A stretch of DNA of 64,000 bases, from positions 2,044,001-2,108,000 of the forward strand of contig OX485809.1 of the NCBI GenBank assembly GCA_950295325.1, read 5' to 3'. The notes beneath the pieces were generated by a model, which saw nothing but the letters and a program-made list of their open reading frames with translations, searched no databases and was not told the origin of the DNA. This document shows positions 34,195 to 47,934 of this stretch, in pieces. Position 1 is the stretch's first letter, and each line of letters starts with the position of its first letter. The stretch is from Polytrichum commune (lineage: Eukaryota > Streptophyta > Polytrichopsida > Polytrichales > Polytrichaceae). A program made the translations under genes and the position numbers.

Positions 34195-37100
34195 CTACTC
34201 CAATGCCTCACATTCCCACATGTCAAGTTTCTTGAGACTTGTCAAACCACCAAATCCTTCGGGTATCCCCTTCAAAGACCGGCATTTAGAGAAATCCAAT
34301 TCCTCCAACCTTGAGAGGTTGTTTAATCCAAGAGGAAACTCCTTCAATGCCTCACATGCTTGCATGACGAGCTTCTTCAGACTTGTCAAACCACCAAATC
34401 CTTCGGGTATCCCCTTTAAAGACCGGCATTTAGAGAAATTCAATTCCTCTAACCTTGAGAGGTTGTTTAATCCAAGAGGAAACTCCTCCAATGCCTCACA
34501 TGCTTGCATGACGAGCTTCTTGAGACTCGTCAAGCCACCAATTCCTTCTGGTACCTTCTTCAACGACCGACATCTAGAGAAATTTAATTCCTCCAACCTT
34601 GAGAGGTTGTTTAATCCGAGAGGAAAGTCCTCCAATACCTCACATTCCCACATGTCAAGTTTCTTGAGACTTGTCAAACCACCAAATCCTTCGGGCATCC
34701 CCTTTAAAGACCGGCATTTAGAGAAATCCAATTCCTCCAACCTTGAGAGGTTGTTTAATCCAAGAGGAAACTCTTGCAATGCCTCACATTCCCACATGTT
34801 AAGTTTCTTGAGACTTGTCAAACCACCAAATCCTTCGGGTATCCCCTTTAAAGACCGGCATTTAGAGAAATCCAATTCCTCCAACCTTGAGAGGTTGTTT
34901 AATCCAAGAGGAAACTCCTCCAATGCCTCACATTCCCACATGTCAAGTTTCTTGAGATTTGTCAAACCACCAAATCCTTCGGGTATCCCCTTTAAAGACC
35001 GGCATTTAGAGAAATCCAATTCCTCCAACCTTGAGAGGTTGTTTAATCCAAGAGGAAACTCCTCCAATGCCTCACATTCCCACATGTCAACTTTTTTGAG
35101 ACTTGTCAAACCACCAAATCCTTCGGGTATCCCCTTTAAAGAGCGGGATTTAGAGAAATTCAATTCCTCCAACGATGACAGGTTGTTTAATCCAAGAGGA
35201 AACTCCTTCAATGCTTCACATGCTTCCATATCAAGTTTCTTGACACTTGTCAAGCCACCAAATCCTTCGGGTATCCGCTTTAAAGACCGGCATTTAAAGA
35301 AATCCAATTCCTTCAACGTTGAGAGGTTGTTTAATCCAAGAGGAAACTCCTCTAATGCTTCACATTCCCACATGTCAAGTTTCTTGAGACTTGTCAAACC
35401 ACTAAATCCTTCGGATATCCCCTTTAAAGAGCGGCATTTAGAGAAATTCAATTCCTCCAACGATGAGAGGTTGTTTAATCCAAGAGGAAACTCCTTCAAT
35501 GCCTCACATGCTTGCATGTCAAGATTCTTGAGACTTGTCAAACCACCAAATCCTTCGGGTATCCCCTTTAAAGACCGGCATTTAGAGAAATTTAATTCCT
35601 CCAATGTTGAGAGGTTCTTTAATCCAAGAGGCAACTCCTCCAATGCCTCACATGCTTGCATGACGAGCTTTTTGAGACTTGTCAGGCCACCAAATCCTTC
35701 CGGTAGCTTCTTCAACGACCGACATCTAGAGAAATTTAATTCCTCCAACCTTGAGAGGTTGTTTAATCCAAGAGGAAACTCCTCCAATGTCTCACATGCT
35801 TGCATGACGAGCTTCTTGAGACGTGTCAGGCCACCAAATCCTTCCGGTACCTTCTTCAACGACCGACATCTAGAGAAATTTAATTCCTCCAACCTTGAGA
35901 GGTTATATAATCCAAGAGGAAACTCCTCCAATGTCTCACATGCTTGCATGACGAGCTTCTTGAGACTCGCCAAGCCACCAAATCCATCTGGTACTTTCTT
36001 CAACGACCGACATCTAGAGAAATTTAATTCCTCCAACCTTGAGAGGTTGTTCAATCCAAGAGGAAATTCCTGCAATGCCTCACATTCCCACATGTCAAGT
36101 TTCTTCAAACTTGTCAAACCACCAAATCCTTCAAGTATTCGTTTTAAAGATCGGCATTTAGAGAAGTTCAATTCCTCCAACGATGAAAGGTTGTTTAATC
36201 CAAGAGGAAACTCCTCCAATGCCTCACATGCTTGCATGACGAGCTTCTTAAGACTTGTCAAGCCACCAAATCCTTCTAGTACCTCCTTCAACGACCCACA
36301 TCTAGGGAAATTCAATTCCTCCAACGATGAGAGGTTGTTTAATCCAAGAGGAAACTCCTCCAATGCCTCACATTCCCACATGTCAAGTTTCTTGAGACTT
36401 GTCAAACCACCAAATCCTTCCGGTACCGTCTTCAACGACTGACATCTAGAGAAATTTAATTTCTCCAACGTTGAGAGGTTGTTTAATCCAAGAGGAAACT
36501 CCTCCAATGCCTCACATTCCCACATGTCAAGTTTCTTGAGACTTGTCAAACCACCAAATCCTTCGGGTATCCCCTTCAAAGACCGACATCTAGAGAAATC
36601 CAATTCCTCCAACCTTGAGAGGTTGTTTAATCCAAGAGGAAATTCCTCCAATGCCTCACATTTCCACATGTCAAGTTTCTTGAGATTTGTCAAGCCACCA
36701 AAACCTTCCGGTACCTTCATCAACGACCGACATCTAGGGAAATTCAATTCTTCCAACGTTGAGAGGTTGTTTAATCCAAGAGGAAACTCTTGCAATGCCT
36801 CACATTCCCACATGTCAAGTTTCTTAAGACTTGTCAAACCACCAATTCCTCCGAGTATCCCCTTTAAAGACCGGCATTTCGAGAAATTCAATTCCTCTAA
36901 CATTAAGAGGTTGTTTAATCCAAGAGGAAACTCCTCCAATGCCTCACATTCCCACATGTCAAGTTTCTTGAGACTTGTCAAACCAGCAATTCCTTCGGGT
37001 ATCCCCTTTAAAGACCGGCATGTAGAGAAAGCCAATTCCTCCAACCTTGAGAGGTTGTTTAATCCAAGAGGAAACTCCTCCAACGCCTCACATTCCCACA

Positions 37101-37330
37101 TGTCAAGTTTCTTGAGACTTGTCAAACCACCAAATCCTTCGGGAATCCCCTTTAAACAACGGCATTTAGAGAAATTCAATTCCTCCAACGAGGAGAGGTT
37201 GTTTAATCCAAGAGGAAACTCCTCCAATGCCGCACATGCTTGCATGACGAGCTTCTTGAGACTCGTCAAGCCACCAAATCCTTCTGGTATCCCCTTTAAA
37301 GATCGGCATTTTGAGAAATTTAATTCCTCC
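34195..37330 (-). repeat. 144-bp coding tandem repeat (about 21 units)
   Basis: Each unit encodes two 24-residue LRRs of the form NNLSxLEELxFSKCRSLKGI / PEGFGGLTSLKKLxMWECEA plus LEEFPLGL. Units alternate between MWECEA and MQACEA types in blocks. The low divergence indicates recent unequal exchange or gene conversion. Because 144 is a multiple of 3, the opposite strand stays open over long distances. Confidence 0.9.
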
Positions 37331-40300
37331 AATGCTAAGAGGTTGTTTAAACGAATAGGAAGGTGCTGTAAATTATGACAAACGCTTATGGAAAGAATTT
37401 TGAGACATGTCAATTTGCTTAACTGTTCCGGTATGTTTTGAAATCCATCGCATCTACATATATACAATTCTTCCAAAGTTTTGATGAGATCAATTCCATT
37501 TAGAAAGTTCTCCAAATTTTTGCAGTCTAAGAGGGTTAGTTGTCGTAATGATATCATATTCAAATATTCACAAGAAGTTGATGCCAAGAAATTACAATTG
37601 ATTACTTCAAGTACTTGCAACTCCTGAAGATGTTGTCGAAAAATGTTGAAAAACTTGTGGATGGAAGGATTTCTGTGCATTGAAGACTCAATCTCTTGGG
37701 TTGGAAAGTGGACCTTTAACCATCTAAGGTTAGGTGATTCTTTGATAATGTCCGAAAGTAGGTCAATATTTTCACAAAATCCAACATGGAGTATCCGAAG
37801 ATTTTTCATTCTTTTGACTTCCAAATATGCTTCATACATTGGTTTGTGTTCCAACTTTGTAAATGTAAGTCCTTGGACAAGTTCAATCCCCTACATGTGC
37901 AACAAAAGTATGTGAGTTCACATACAAAATACTATCTTTGATAAAAATAAATTCATAAATTCCAAAATATACAGCTTGTAAATGTATTAACTTTTGTGAA
38001 GAAGTTAGTACTACACATCAATCTCCACAAAGCTCGAACCACATACCTTTTGATTACAATGGTTGGCAAATGTAGGGTAACATAAATCCAAGGTTCGAGT
38101 TCCCGCAAATTTATCATATTCTGTTATCATACGACCCATATCACGTAGTTGATCGTGCATGTCAAGAACACCATTGTCGTGCACCTTCACCAACGACTTG
38201 TTTTGAAGGCTTGCCAAGAGTTCTTGGGCAATGTTGATATCTCCATCCATTTTCCTAAGGGATATTTTTTCATAAAGATCATCAAGATAAACATCTTTTT
38301 GAAAGAAACATGCTATGTCTAGAAACATGTTCTTCTCTTGATCGTTCAACTTCTCAAAGCTAATCTTCAACGTTTCCCAAATTTTCTTATCATGACTTCC
38401 ATCATGTCTTGCCCTCAACAACCTTTGCAATGTTCGCTCCCATATTCTCAATCGTTTCTCCCCTTGCATGCATGTGCCCATCACCTTCAAACTCAAAGGA
38501 AGTCCACAACATGCATCCACAATCTTTTCAACTACATGTTTCAAATATGGTGAACATGATTGGTCAGTCCCAAAGGCATGCATTAAAAATAGCTCCATAG
38601 GTTGGTTCCCATCAAGGGTTTGCATGTCCACTTTACCGGCCTTTGGGACGTGATGTTCCAATGAGCTCCAATCACGCGAGGTTGTGATCAACTTATGACT
38701 ACCATCAACATGGTTGTACATGCTATCCAAGAGTTGATGTAGTTGACATGGTGTGCTCACATCGTCTACCACAATAAGAATTCTCTTTGTTTTTTGAATA
38801 TCTTCCAACATTTCTCGTGCCTCTATCAGTGATTTTGGTTGAGATGGCAAGTCTTGCATATCTTTTGACTGGTACTTGACTGTAACCGTACATATTTCAT
38901 CCTTCAAGTCACTCGCAAAACATGTTGCATCGAATTGGTGAGAGATGTGGTCACTCAAAGCCTCAGCCAACGTTGACTTGCCAATTCCGCCCATGCCGAC
39001 AATTCCTAGCCTACCAACGGTTTGAAGTTGCTTTTCCAATTGGAATATTTTGTCTTGGACTCCAATCAATTTAGAACTTCCTTTCTTGTTGTTGTTGAAG
39101 TCCTACAAAAATTTCAACATCTCAAAAGTAAGTGATGATCAAATGATGTGTCTAATGAGGTCTCTTCAATTTTGAGAATTGAAATCTCTTGTATTTTATT
39201 CATAATTTCAAAAGCACACTTACCTTCATGAATATTGGATTTGATGATGGCCCAACACTTGAAAACGAGGTTGGATTGTTGAAGTGTTCAAATTGGGGCA
39301 CTAACCATAACCATGGGACAAAACTTCTACATAGTAAGCATACTTGCCACAAGCAATCGTTTGTTTCATTTGTAGCTTCTCCAATCTCAAACATACCCTT
39401 CAACATTGAACATTTCAACCTTATCAGTCTTTTATGAATCTCAAGAAATGTTGGTCTTTTTGATGGATCCAAAGACCAACAATCTTCCACTAACGATCTC
39501 AATTCCTTTGAGTAGGTCTTAGGTAGCTTTGGTCTCTTGGATTCTTGTATGTACACTTGGTACTCACGAACCAAACCAAATGAAGGTTTATCTCCTAAGA
39601 GAATATCGGAACACATCATGCCAAAACTAAACACGTCAGCTTTCAAAGCATCCACCTCTGACAATTGATTCGCCATGGCCTCAGGCGCCATGTATCCACG
39701 AGTTCCCATTTTGGATCGACCTGTGGGCACCTCCGGAGAATCCTTCACTTCAACCTTTGAAATACCAAAATCAAGTAATTTGACATGTATGCACCCAAGA
39801 TCGACTAGTTGTGAGTCATTTGGTGGAGTCACAACAACATTGCCAGGCTTCAAGTCACGATGTGCCACCTTCAAATCATGAAGGTAGCACATTCCATTTG
39901 CAATTTGTAACATAATGTCCACGGCATCTTTCTCTTGGAGAGGACTATGTGCATTTAAATATTGTGATAAGGTTGTCATTCCTAGTTCCATGACAAGCTC
40001 AAATTTCTTTTCCACCCGATGGAAACCACAACAATAAAACTTGGTGATGTTTGGATGATTCAATCCTCCTAAAATACTTGCTTCCTTCCTAAGCTGATTT
40101 TCATGCTCAGGTCCACCAACGTCCATCACCTTTGTTGCACACTCCAAACCCATCCACTTTGTTGAATACACCCCTCCCCCCTTACAATATCCAAGAAGCC
40201 TAGGTGGATCTCCATATTGAGGCCGAGGATAGTTGTAAGGAAAAATGATTTTGTCCAATTCACCACCTTCAACACGTTGTAGACCCATCATATATTCCTT

Positions 40301-40819
40301 GAGGTATTGGGCAAGTTTGCAATTTTTGCAACCTTCTTTAGTTGTGCACACGTCCAAATGCTTCGAAAGCAATCTACATATTTCATTTTGGTCTTCTTCA
40401 ATTGCATCAATGGATGTTGGGTAGAATGTCATATTGTTTTCAATCAGAAGAGTTTCTGCTCTTCGATTGGGATTGTGATGGCAAAATATCTCACACATTG
40501 TGTGGAAACAATATTCAAAGTCCGAAAGGAGTTCTCTAAAGCACTCCTTATTATTTATCTGCATCACTACAACATTAAACCAATCTTCTTTGCAACAATC
40601 TTCAATTAATACCCTTGCTTTGTGTATAGTTTGAAGTAAATCTTGTCCAACTTTGTAGAACACCTTGTTATGACCATTGGCGATGCTTTGCAGTGTTTTG
40701 ACACCGTTCTGGAAGTTGGATACTAAATCCTCACATTGTCTTCTATTCAAAATTACTTCCATCTTTGATAGTGCAGGAAATTCCACAATTTCCATGGCTA
40801 ACTGCAAAACATTTGCCAT
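34195..40819 (-). CDS. Kinase-NB-ARC-LRR (PNL-type) resistance-like receptor, three exons
   Basis: Exons 40819-39224, 39102-38047 and 37890-34195 join in phase 0 through GT-AG introns of 121 and 156 bp; the protein is about 2,115 residues. Exon 1: helical N-terminal domain (resembling those before other plant kinases), then a kinase domain with HRDLKPGNVVV, KLLDFGISK and GTRGYMAPEA, so catalytically plausible. Exon 2: NB-ARC with P-loop GMGGIGKST, kinase-2 ILIVVDDV, RNBS-B LITTSRD, CGLPL and an MHD-type VLDMHDQLRDMGR, closer to TIR-type than CC-type motifs. Exon 3: LRRs, beginning GIELVQGLTFTKLEHKPMY, then about 21 near-identical 48-residue units. Kinase-NB-ARC-LRR order is described from mosses. 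Expected role: intracellular immune receptor. The stop at 34197-34195 (GAG to TAG within an EEFPLG motif) looks recent, since LRR sequence continues beyond it. Confidence 0.85.
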
Positions 40820-41487
40820 TTAAAGAAATATTGTACAATTCTTCACTATCTTGAATATGGTATTGGAGGTATTGTCCTCTTGAGGACTAATTATAATTGT
40901 CAATGAATCTTGATGGATCTTGTACCTGATACAAAATTCACAAAATATCAATTATTATTGATGCAAAATCAAAGCAATACTCAAATCAAGATAAAATATG
41001 AGAAGACCTTAAAACAATTCCATAACAAGGTTAAAGTAATAATATAAAGTTCAAAATATAAATAGAAAATTGGCAAATGATAACTTTGAACCATATATAG
41101 TGAAAGTCAATATATTAGTCCTAAGACAAACCTTCAACCACCTCATAACTTCATCATAGACAAAATTATGTTCATTATTTCATGACACAATGTTGATGAA
41201 TCACAATAATGGGTTTTTGGTAATGATTGGTGTACTCTAATTTCAAAGTATTATCTTAACTACCTATACACACATTGGATTAAAGCCACATGACATGATC
41301 AAAGTTGTGCTAAATTTGCATGATTCGTTACTTGTGTGTACTTGGTTTTCCCTCTTGCATCAACATACACTCGTATCTTTCATATTATGTAATGGTCACA
41401 ATTTGAGATGAAGGGTTCAACTAGATTTAAACCAAACTTCAAAAATATCAACATTGACTATATATCTTGTAGTTAGTCAAGTGATAC
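40820..41487. other. Upstream region of the kinase-NB-ARC-LRR gene
   Basis: AT-rich DNA between the start of the receptor gene and the next decayed gene. It must hold the receptor promoter and 5' UTR, but I see no distinctive element. Confidence 0.3.
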
Positions 41488-43832
41488 CTCAATACCAACG
41501 TTGCTTCTTACAACGATCGTACATTGTGAACATTGGGCACATGGAGGATATGTAGTAACTTGATCCAATGTGTTGGCTATACACATAAGGTTATAAAGAA
41601 CGCTAAAAACTTCAAGATTTTGGCTATTTGTGTTAATGGATAGGACCCTGCCACAAATAAAACACACTAACAAAACATATGTGCAAATGTCTGTTGACAT
41701 GTAGAAGACAAGATAGATCCCTAAGTTTGATGTATGTACCTCAACAAATACGATGTTGAAGCATTGCTAACATATCAAAGATAAGGGGCTCTTGAATTGG
41801 GATTTAACCATCCAAATTTGTAGGTATTGTGTTTGACAGGGGGATAGTTTAATCCTATGACATGTAGCACAAAAAATTTCAAAACTTGAAACTCATGAAA
41901 ATAGGATTTGTTGAATACCAAAATTGATATATTTCTACGATTTAAGCTAAAATTGAGTTGGATACCAACCAATAGTTCTCTAAGTGGACATTTGCATACC
42001 CCTGGGTACACAACTTCCGTATTATATGGTCATGATTATAATCACTTGTAATGCATTTTAGTCCAATCTCAAGTGACATAATGTGTTTTAATATATAAAA
42101 CTCTTGTAGCCCTTCTAACAAGGAATTAAAAAAAGTAATTATACATAAGAAATGAATGTCTTTAGAAGCATGTCATTGCATTAAAAACCTAATTATATGA
42201 GATTTTCTTAATACATGTACCATAGGCCAAACTACCCAACTTCTTGGGCTTTTCAATATAATTTCAAGATTTTTTCATCATAAGAAACACAAACCTGCTT
42301 GAACACAAACCCAATATCATTTGCTGATGAATTTGCTTCATCTGACATACTCCGATATTTGGACATCACGTTAGGGCAGATCTAACTAAAAGATAATTAA
42401 AGTTGGCAAAAGGTAGTCATCACTGTATTTTTTGCCCTGAGAAAAATAGTTTTATTCTTCTGTAATTGATCATGGTAGGAACCTTTTTCACTCCAGACAA
42501 GAAATTTCTTGAGGTAACAAATCCGTTCTATTCTTGAACCCCATTCTGGACCATTTTGATAGCACAGAGTTAGTTTGTTAGTTTGTTCTTGTTCCTCTCA
42601 TATGACTAATGTTTTTTTTTAATAATTTTTACACGCAATTAAAACGAAATTGACCATTTACCGTGGTGTTGGGTTTGAGTTCATGCAATTGACACAAATC
42701 CTCAAGTTGTTGACCGTTAATGTAACCTAGGCATAGCCAACATAGTAGAGCAAGTGACATTATCAATTACACCATAAGATATCTAGAACCTTATCAATAC
42801 AAACTAAGAATGTTTAATTAAATTCTTTAAATAATCAAATAGTTGTAATATTCAAATTATGGTTATTGAAATGTATAAGTTGTGACCAAAATCAACATGT
42901 TATGGCACCATAGCAAAACATTAAGCAATGATTCTTAGAACCAAAACAATGTCTTAAATATGGGAGATTATATTTATGTTTTTGTTGTCATGATGGATTG
43001 CTCTTGAACTAAATTTTGTAGAAAATGATTTCTTCAACTTCAAACACTCACACAACCCCCTTGCCAGGAACAAAAATCCGTAGTAATTAAGCACCAAATT
43101 GTTGAGCTTTCTATTTCCTTGAATATTTGCAATAAAGTCCAAACAATGATCCTAAACAAAGTTTGACATGGAACAATAATTCCATTCATCCCTCACATAC
43201 ACTCTCTATAAATTTTTGTTGACAATTGATTATAACAATTCTCAAAGTGGAAAATTTGAGTGCAATCGAATTTTTCCTCCTTATGTGGAATTAGGTTGAT
43301 TTGAAAGAAATGAACTCGTTATCACTTGCTTTACCCCAAAAAATAACGAATGTCATCAATTAAACCCAATATCACAGTAAATGAAGAATTACAAAACCTT
43401 TCACCATCATACAACTACATATGACTATGTAGCAACCTGCTTGTTGCACATGCAATTACCTAATGCATTTTGGATTAGTGGATGACTACAAGTCATCCAT
43501 GCAACAAAGATGGACATGTGATTGCATATTGTGATGTTTTGTTTGTGGATGGTGCGATGGTTTTTCCTAATACGATTTAATAATGAAGTGGACATGCAAT
43601 TCCTATAGGGAGAGTATATACCTATGCATGGACGCAACTTCCAACTTATATTGAAATCAACATTTAAACGCACATCATGCTTCTCACAAGACATCCTGAA
43701 CCAGATGATTTTTTTGCTTCCAAAGCGTTGGGGCAAAGCAAAGCTCTTTGGTAACGTCCCAACTCCACCATGACCATGAACAAAAATATAAACAACTCGA
43801 CCTTGCTTTTGTATCATAAATAGGTCCAACAC
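41488..43832 (-). pseudogene. Decayed second NBS-LRR gene
   Basis: On the minus strand a P-loop-like IFVHGHGGVGTLPKSFAL near 43770 matches the GxGGVGKTTLAKAL pattern of NB-ARC domains but lacks the lysine. Further down are LRR-like pieces (NLVLNYYGFLFLARGL at about 43080; LREL and FKFFVLHVIG-type hydrophobic patterns at 42011-41775). There is also a fragment bounded by possible splice sites (41650-41488, acceptor TTTGTGGCAG, donor GTATCA). The pieces are separated by frame breaks. The position beside the intact receptor fits a small NBS-LRR cluster. The assignment of the downstream pieces is weak. Confidence 0.4.
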
Positions 43833-45977
43833 CGCTAATGCCTTACACTGCTAGTAGCTACAACATGGGGTTGGCAACAAGCAAATAGTCCCTCCCTCTC
43901 TACAGCCATAATACAAGTAATAATTTACACAAAATGCACAAAACAAGTAAGACTTGAGCATGTGATTGACACATGTATTCCAAAGGCCCCATGGAAGAGC
44001 ACTACATGTCTTATTGCACTATCTTGCTACATTCACTCATTGTGAGCAACATCCAATTTTTTTGAATGTTGTATACATTTTTGGATTTCCTCCATCAACC
44101 CAAAATCCAAATTAGTACTATATTGACCTTCCTATTGATTCACTTTATAATATACAAGACTCTAATAGTTGCCTATGTTGGTTTGTAGATTATTTTATGT
44201 TTGTTGATGATGACTTATTTCTTTAGCAATCAAAACATTGATTGAGTTGTGACAAAGAATCATGGGACGTAACTATATGACGTTTCTTGTCCACTATATG
44301 TCATCCTAATACTAAGTAAGGCTCCATGCCTATAATCTGTAAGGTGACCAAAAGTTGTTTCTTGCGCAAAATTAAGCAAAAACTAGGATTTAAGTATAAT
44401 TAGATTTATGCATAAATTTTGGACAATTTCAACTACTAGTATGAAACTAAGGGAATGTAATGATGGTTAACAAACATGGGATACAAACATTTCAAGTTGT
44501 GGTTGTTGTGTTGTTACTTTTGCTCTTGTCTTTTCATGTTTTTGTCCCCACAAGTGCACTTCCCTTATTAAATTTGGACAAATGGTTTAACCATATATAT
44601 TTAAATGTCAATTACATTTGTTTTGAATTGATGTGAAATTATTGGCATACATGGCTAACCATGTGCAACTATGATAGTTGCAATTTGAGCAATGTTTGAA
44701 GGCAAAGTCTATCAAATATTCAAAATATTATGCAAGCATGTATGATTGGAGTGGTCAAACTATTAGTTGCATACCTTTTAATCTCCAAATATTAAGCCCA
44801 AATATTAAGCCTCCAAATATAGAATACCTCATAATATTAAGCCCAAAGTCTCTAGACTAGCTTGGCTTGATGGATTCACAAATTGGGCCTACGCTAGCAC
44901 CTCAGAAGGAACTCGCTCCTTAAATAACACTAAAACTACATGATCATGATCATGCTATTAAAAGTTCATAATCATTGAGCATTGGACAAGTTCATGTCAC
45001 TCATAATCTCTACCACCTCAGTTGGGTTGGGTCACATCAATTGTCATCAACAATTTATTCTAAAATCGACTGATGTTTATTATCATGTAGTAAAGTTTGT
45101 AGTACCTCCCATAACATATTTGGAGAAAATTTGACTTTGGCCTTACATGGTGAAGGCACCACAAATACTCCAACAGAACACAGTTGGAAGGTGAAAGTCT
45201 ACCACATGTCTAGAATTCTCATCAAGCAATCAAACTCTCTCCTAGTATATGTTGGTGTTCTAAGCGGCACTCGACTGATCTGGCTTGGCTTGGCAAATTC
45301 ACAAACGACATGACCACCTCACCCTTGGTGGGATGCAACTCATCCTCTAGCAAATCAAGATTCTCCTTACACAGTTATTTTGATCCTAAATGCCCACAAA
45401 TTGGTTCAAATTAAGACTGCAAATGTCCCTCATGAACTTTATGCCCCAAAAATTGTTGTGCTTCCTGCAAGCCATGCAATGTTCCTCAAAGTTGGAAGTG
45501 CTTTCGACCCAACAACAAGCTAGATGTGGGTCCTCACAAGGAATCATGCAACCACATAGCAATCTTGAGATACAGAAAAATATGCAGCTTTGTGAAAAGG
45601 TCGTACATACCTATGAAAGGCGCGACTTGGTGTTTAGATGCTCCTTCAAATTGACATCCCAATCCTCATGAGGCTTGCAAAAGCGAGCATCCATAGAGTC
45701 CCTCCTCATGTTATCCCTTGCCCCCAAAAGCGTCGAACCAACGTTGAACCACTATCCAACTCAACAACGAGCTAGTCTCATCACCAAAAAGAACCACCAA
45801 CAAGTATCTGCTTCCAGGCCCGTTGCTTCCTGTTTACTCTGGTCCTCTCAGCATGAAGCACACCAACTTCAGAGATCCGCCAAGTCATGGAACACAAATT
45901 GCACACTTAATCATTAGGACCAATGGATTGAAGCAAGAAACTCCTGAAGTGAGGTTCGCAGTTGCACTGCCTTTCGT
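43833..45977. other. No gene supported
   Basis: About 2 kb of AT-rich to mixed DNA. Short repeats such as AATATTAAGCC (near 44793-44830) occur. Open frames are short and unconvincing. Confidence 0.35.
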
Positions 45978-46247
45978 TCATGGATCCGAAGTGGGATAAC
46001 AGGAGATCAGCCAGGAAGCAAAGTGGAAGAGGAGGGCAAAGAGTAGAAAAACGCCCATGAGCCTAAGCATGAGAACATCAGCGCCCTTCAGGAGCCACGA
46101 ACCAACACTAGCAAAAGCCTGTATGGGAGTGGGTTGATCGTGAGAGCCGTGGTGGAGAAGGAGAGCCAGCCACACAAACGGAAGGGCGGCTATGGCGGGG
46201 AAGAAGGTGGGAGCAGCGTGAGTTTCCTCGGCCAAGTCCAGGTTCAT
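45978..46247 (-). CDS. Possible small membrane protein (weak)
   Basis: An 89-codon frame starting MNLDLAEETHAAP with two hydrophobic stretches (FFPAIAALPFVWLALLL and LMGVFLLFALLFHFASWLI) before a stop. The composition is unlike chance AT-rich DNA, but the opposite strand is also open here and no family is recognised. It may be an exon of a decayed gene or chance. Confidence 0.2.
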   Translation of the reverse strand: MNLDLAEETHAAPTFFPAIAALPFVWLALLLHHGSHDQPTPIQAFASVGSWLLKGADVLMLRLMGVFLLFALLFHFASWLISCYPTSDP

Positions 46248-46875
46248 AATGCCTGGGCATCACCTGGTCACCTGGCTTGGTTGTGCCTTTTGGCCCAGCA
46301 TGGATTACCCATTTTTTTGGAATCCTCCCTCTCCTGTAGCTCTCACGCTGTTCAAAGTCTCTGCAATTTGGCGAGATTCACACTCAAAGTGAGGGTATAA
46401 TTGTTCTGCAGTGGGCTTGAGAGTGAGACACGTTAAAAGCGATACTTACAACTTTGGTTACAAGATTCTTGAGTATTCATGACTCCAGCTTTGCTGTCCA
46501 ACGTAAGTATCGCAACGTGTCTGGAGGATGTTAAGTTCCCCCCACGAACTTTTTTTGGGGAGGAAGATTCGGGCGGGGGCAGCTGTCCGTTCAAAAAATC
46601 AAGTTTCTCTAGACCCAACCGAAAACTGTTGCCCGCCCGCCCGACTTCAAAAAAAACTATTGCCCTTGCATTCTTGAAGCCCACTTTATCCACAAGTCCC
46701 ATATTGAGTCCATTTCACCTTCAAGGTCCCAAATCCAATATATATATGTTCACTTCCATTGAGTAAATAAGCAATTGGTTGGAATTTCATTTTCAAAGTG
46801 AAACCGCCAATAAACCCTCATTAGTTACTGACTCTGCCACCTAGGTTGTACCCCATGGCTGCCAACAACCTCACG
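46248..46875. other. No gene supported
   Basis: Mixed-composition DNA with competing short open frames on both strands (for example 46433-46766) and no recognisable motif. Confidence 0.3.
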
Positions 46876-47155
46876 AGGATGTCAATTAACAAGAGGTAAG
46901 TGTTGTTGAATTTGGACGACCATCCACTTAAGCTCAGGTAGACGGGTCTGTGATGGTTGCTTTCTCGCACTAGCCCACTTCTCCTCGGACTGAATTGTGC
47001 GATTCGTACGAGTTGGTTGCCAAATGTAAATTGAGGCCGTGGCCTCATGATTTCTGGAGCTCATATTATGAATATCTAATTTATTATCAATGTGAAGATT
47101 CTCGTGCTCACTAATAAATGGTCATATAAGTCCCTCCTAATCATGTTACTATTGA
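46876..47155 (+). repeat. Direct repeat copy 1 flanking the P450 exon
   Basis: This ~275-bp segment and 48133-48405 share, in the same order, GGTAGACGGGTCT/GGTAGATGGGTCT, TAGCCCACTTCTCCT.GG, a CGCGATCAGTAC/TGCGATTCGTAC block, TTTCTGGAGCT/TTTTGGAGCTT and AATCTCGTGCTCA/TTCTCGTGCTCA. Similarity is about 70% by eye. Confidence 0.65.
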
Positions 47156-47654
47156 GCATAGAATGATTCTCATGTTTTGAATGTGTAGTCCAATCTCTTT
47201 AAAACACATGTCCTATTCATATCCATTCTTGGAGCCACACTTAACCACAATGTACCACTCAAAAATAGATGTCCAAATTCAAAGAAATAATCGAATCAAG
47301 CACATCTATCTTAGATAAAGTTGTGATTTGATTGCCTCATTCATAGCATTGTTAGGACCAGGGTAGGCAAATCTAAATTCCTAAAAGACTCAAACCAAAC
47401 CTTTTTACAAAGATAAGGAAACAAGTGGCCTTCGTACTAGTGTCCACTGAGCAACTAATATATAATAATAGGCTCACTCAACATTGCCCACTAGACGACA
47501 CTTTGCACCACAAATTTAAGATGTTGAATAAACATTGAAAACGTCATGTCAATTGATGTATTGAAAGCACTTGACACTTTGTAAATTGGTGTTATCGTGA
47601 TAAGTATCTATATATGTTGTCAAACAAACGCCTCGATTTCTTTGGTCTACATAC

Positions 47655-47934
47655 CCAATTTGAGATACATGAGCCCCCCAAACTTGTTAGCGAGTGCAGA
47701 CAGGGTTCGGTGTGGGAGGGCACCAGCGATGTGAGGAAAGTTTCCCACAATAGGCCGAGGCCAAGGTCCTGGTGGCAGCTTGCTAGACTTCCACTCACTC
47801 AAAAATCCATGGAAAAAACAATACAACAACACTAGCAGCATCGGCACGGATGCTGTGAGTACAAGCTCGAGATCAAGATCACTCCAAGAATAGTTTTGTT
47901 GCCCCAACCCAAACCCAGCCCCGGAGAACATCAT
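47655..47934 (-). pseudogene. Isolated first exon of a cytochrome P450
   Basis: Starts MMFSGAGFGLGQQ, followed by a membrane anchor (LVLTASVPMLLVLLYCFF), then the proline hinge KLPPGPWPRP, IVGNFPHIAGALPHRTLS and MYLKLG, the N-terminal signature of microsomal plant P450s (CYP71-clan type). It ends at a plausible donor (GTATGT). No further P450 sequence (I-helix, ExxR, haem loop) is found downstream to the 46-kb region, so the rest was lost or lies very far away. Family-level identity is clear; subfamily is not. Confidence 0.72.

Noticed and set aside
34127-37378. Long plus-strand open frames across the LRR exon (771 and 299 codons)
   Set aside because: They are the antisense of a 144-bp in-frame coding repeat; the sense strand has clear LRR motifs, splice sites and a full gene structure.
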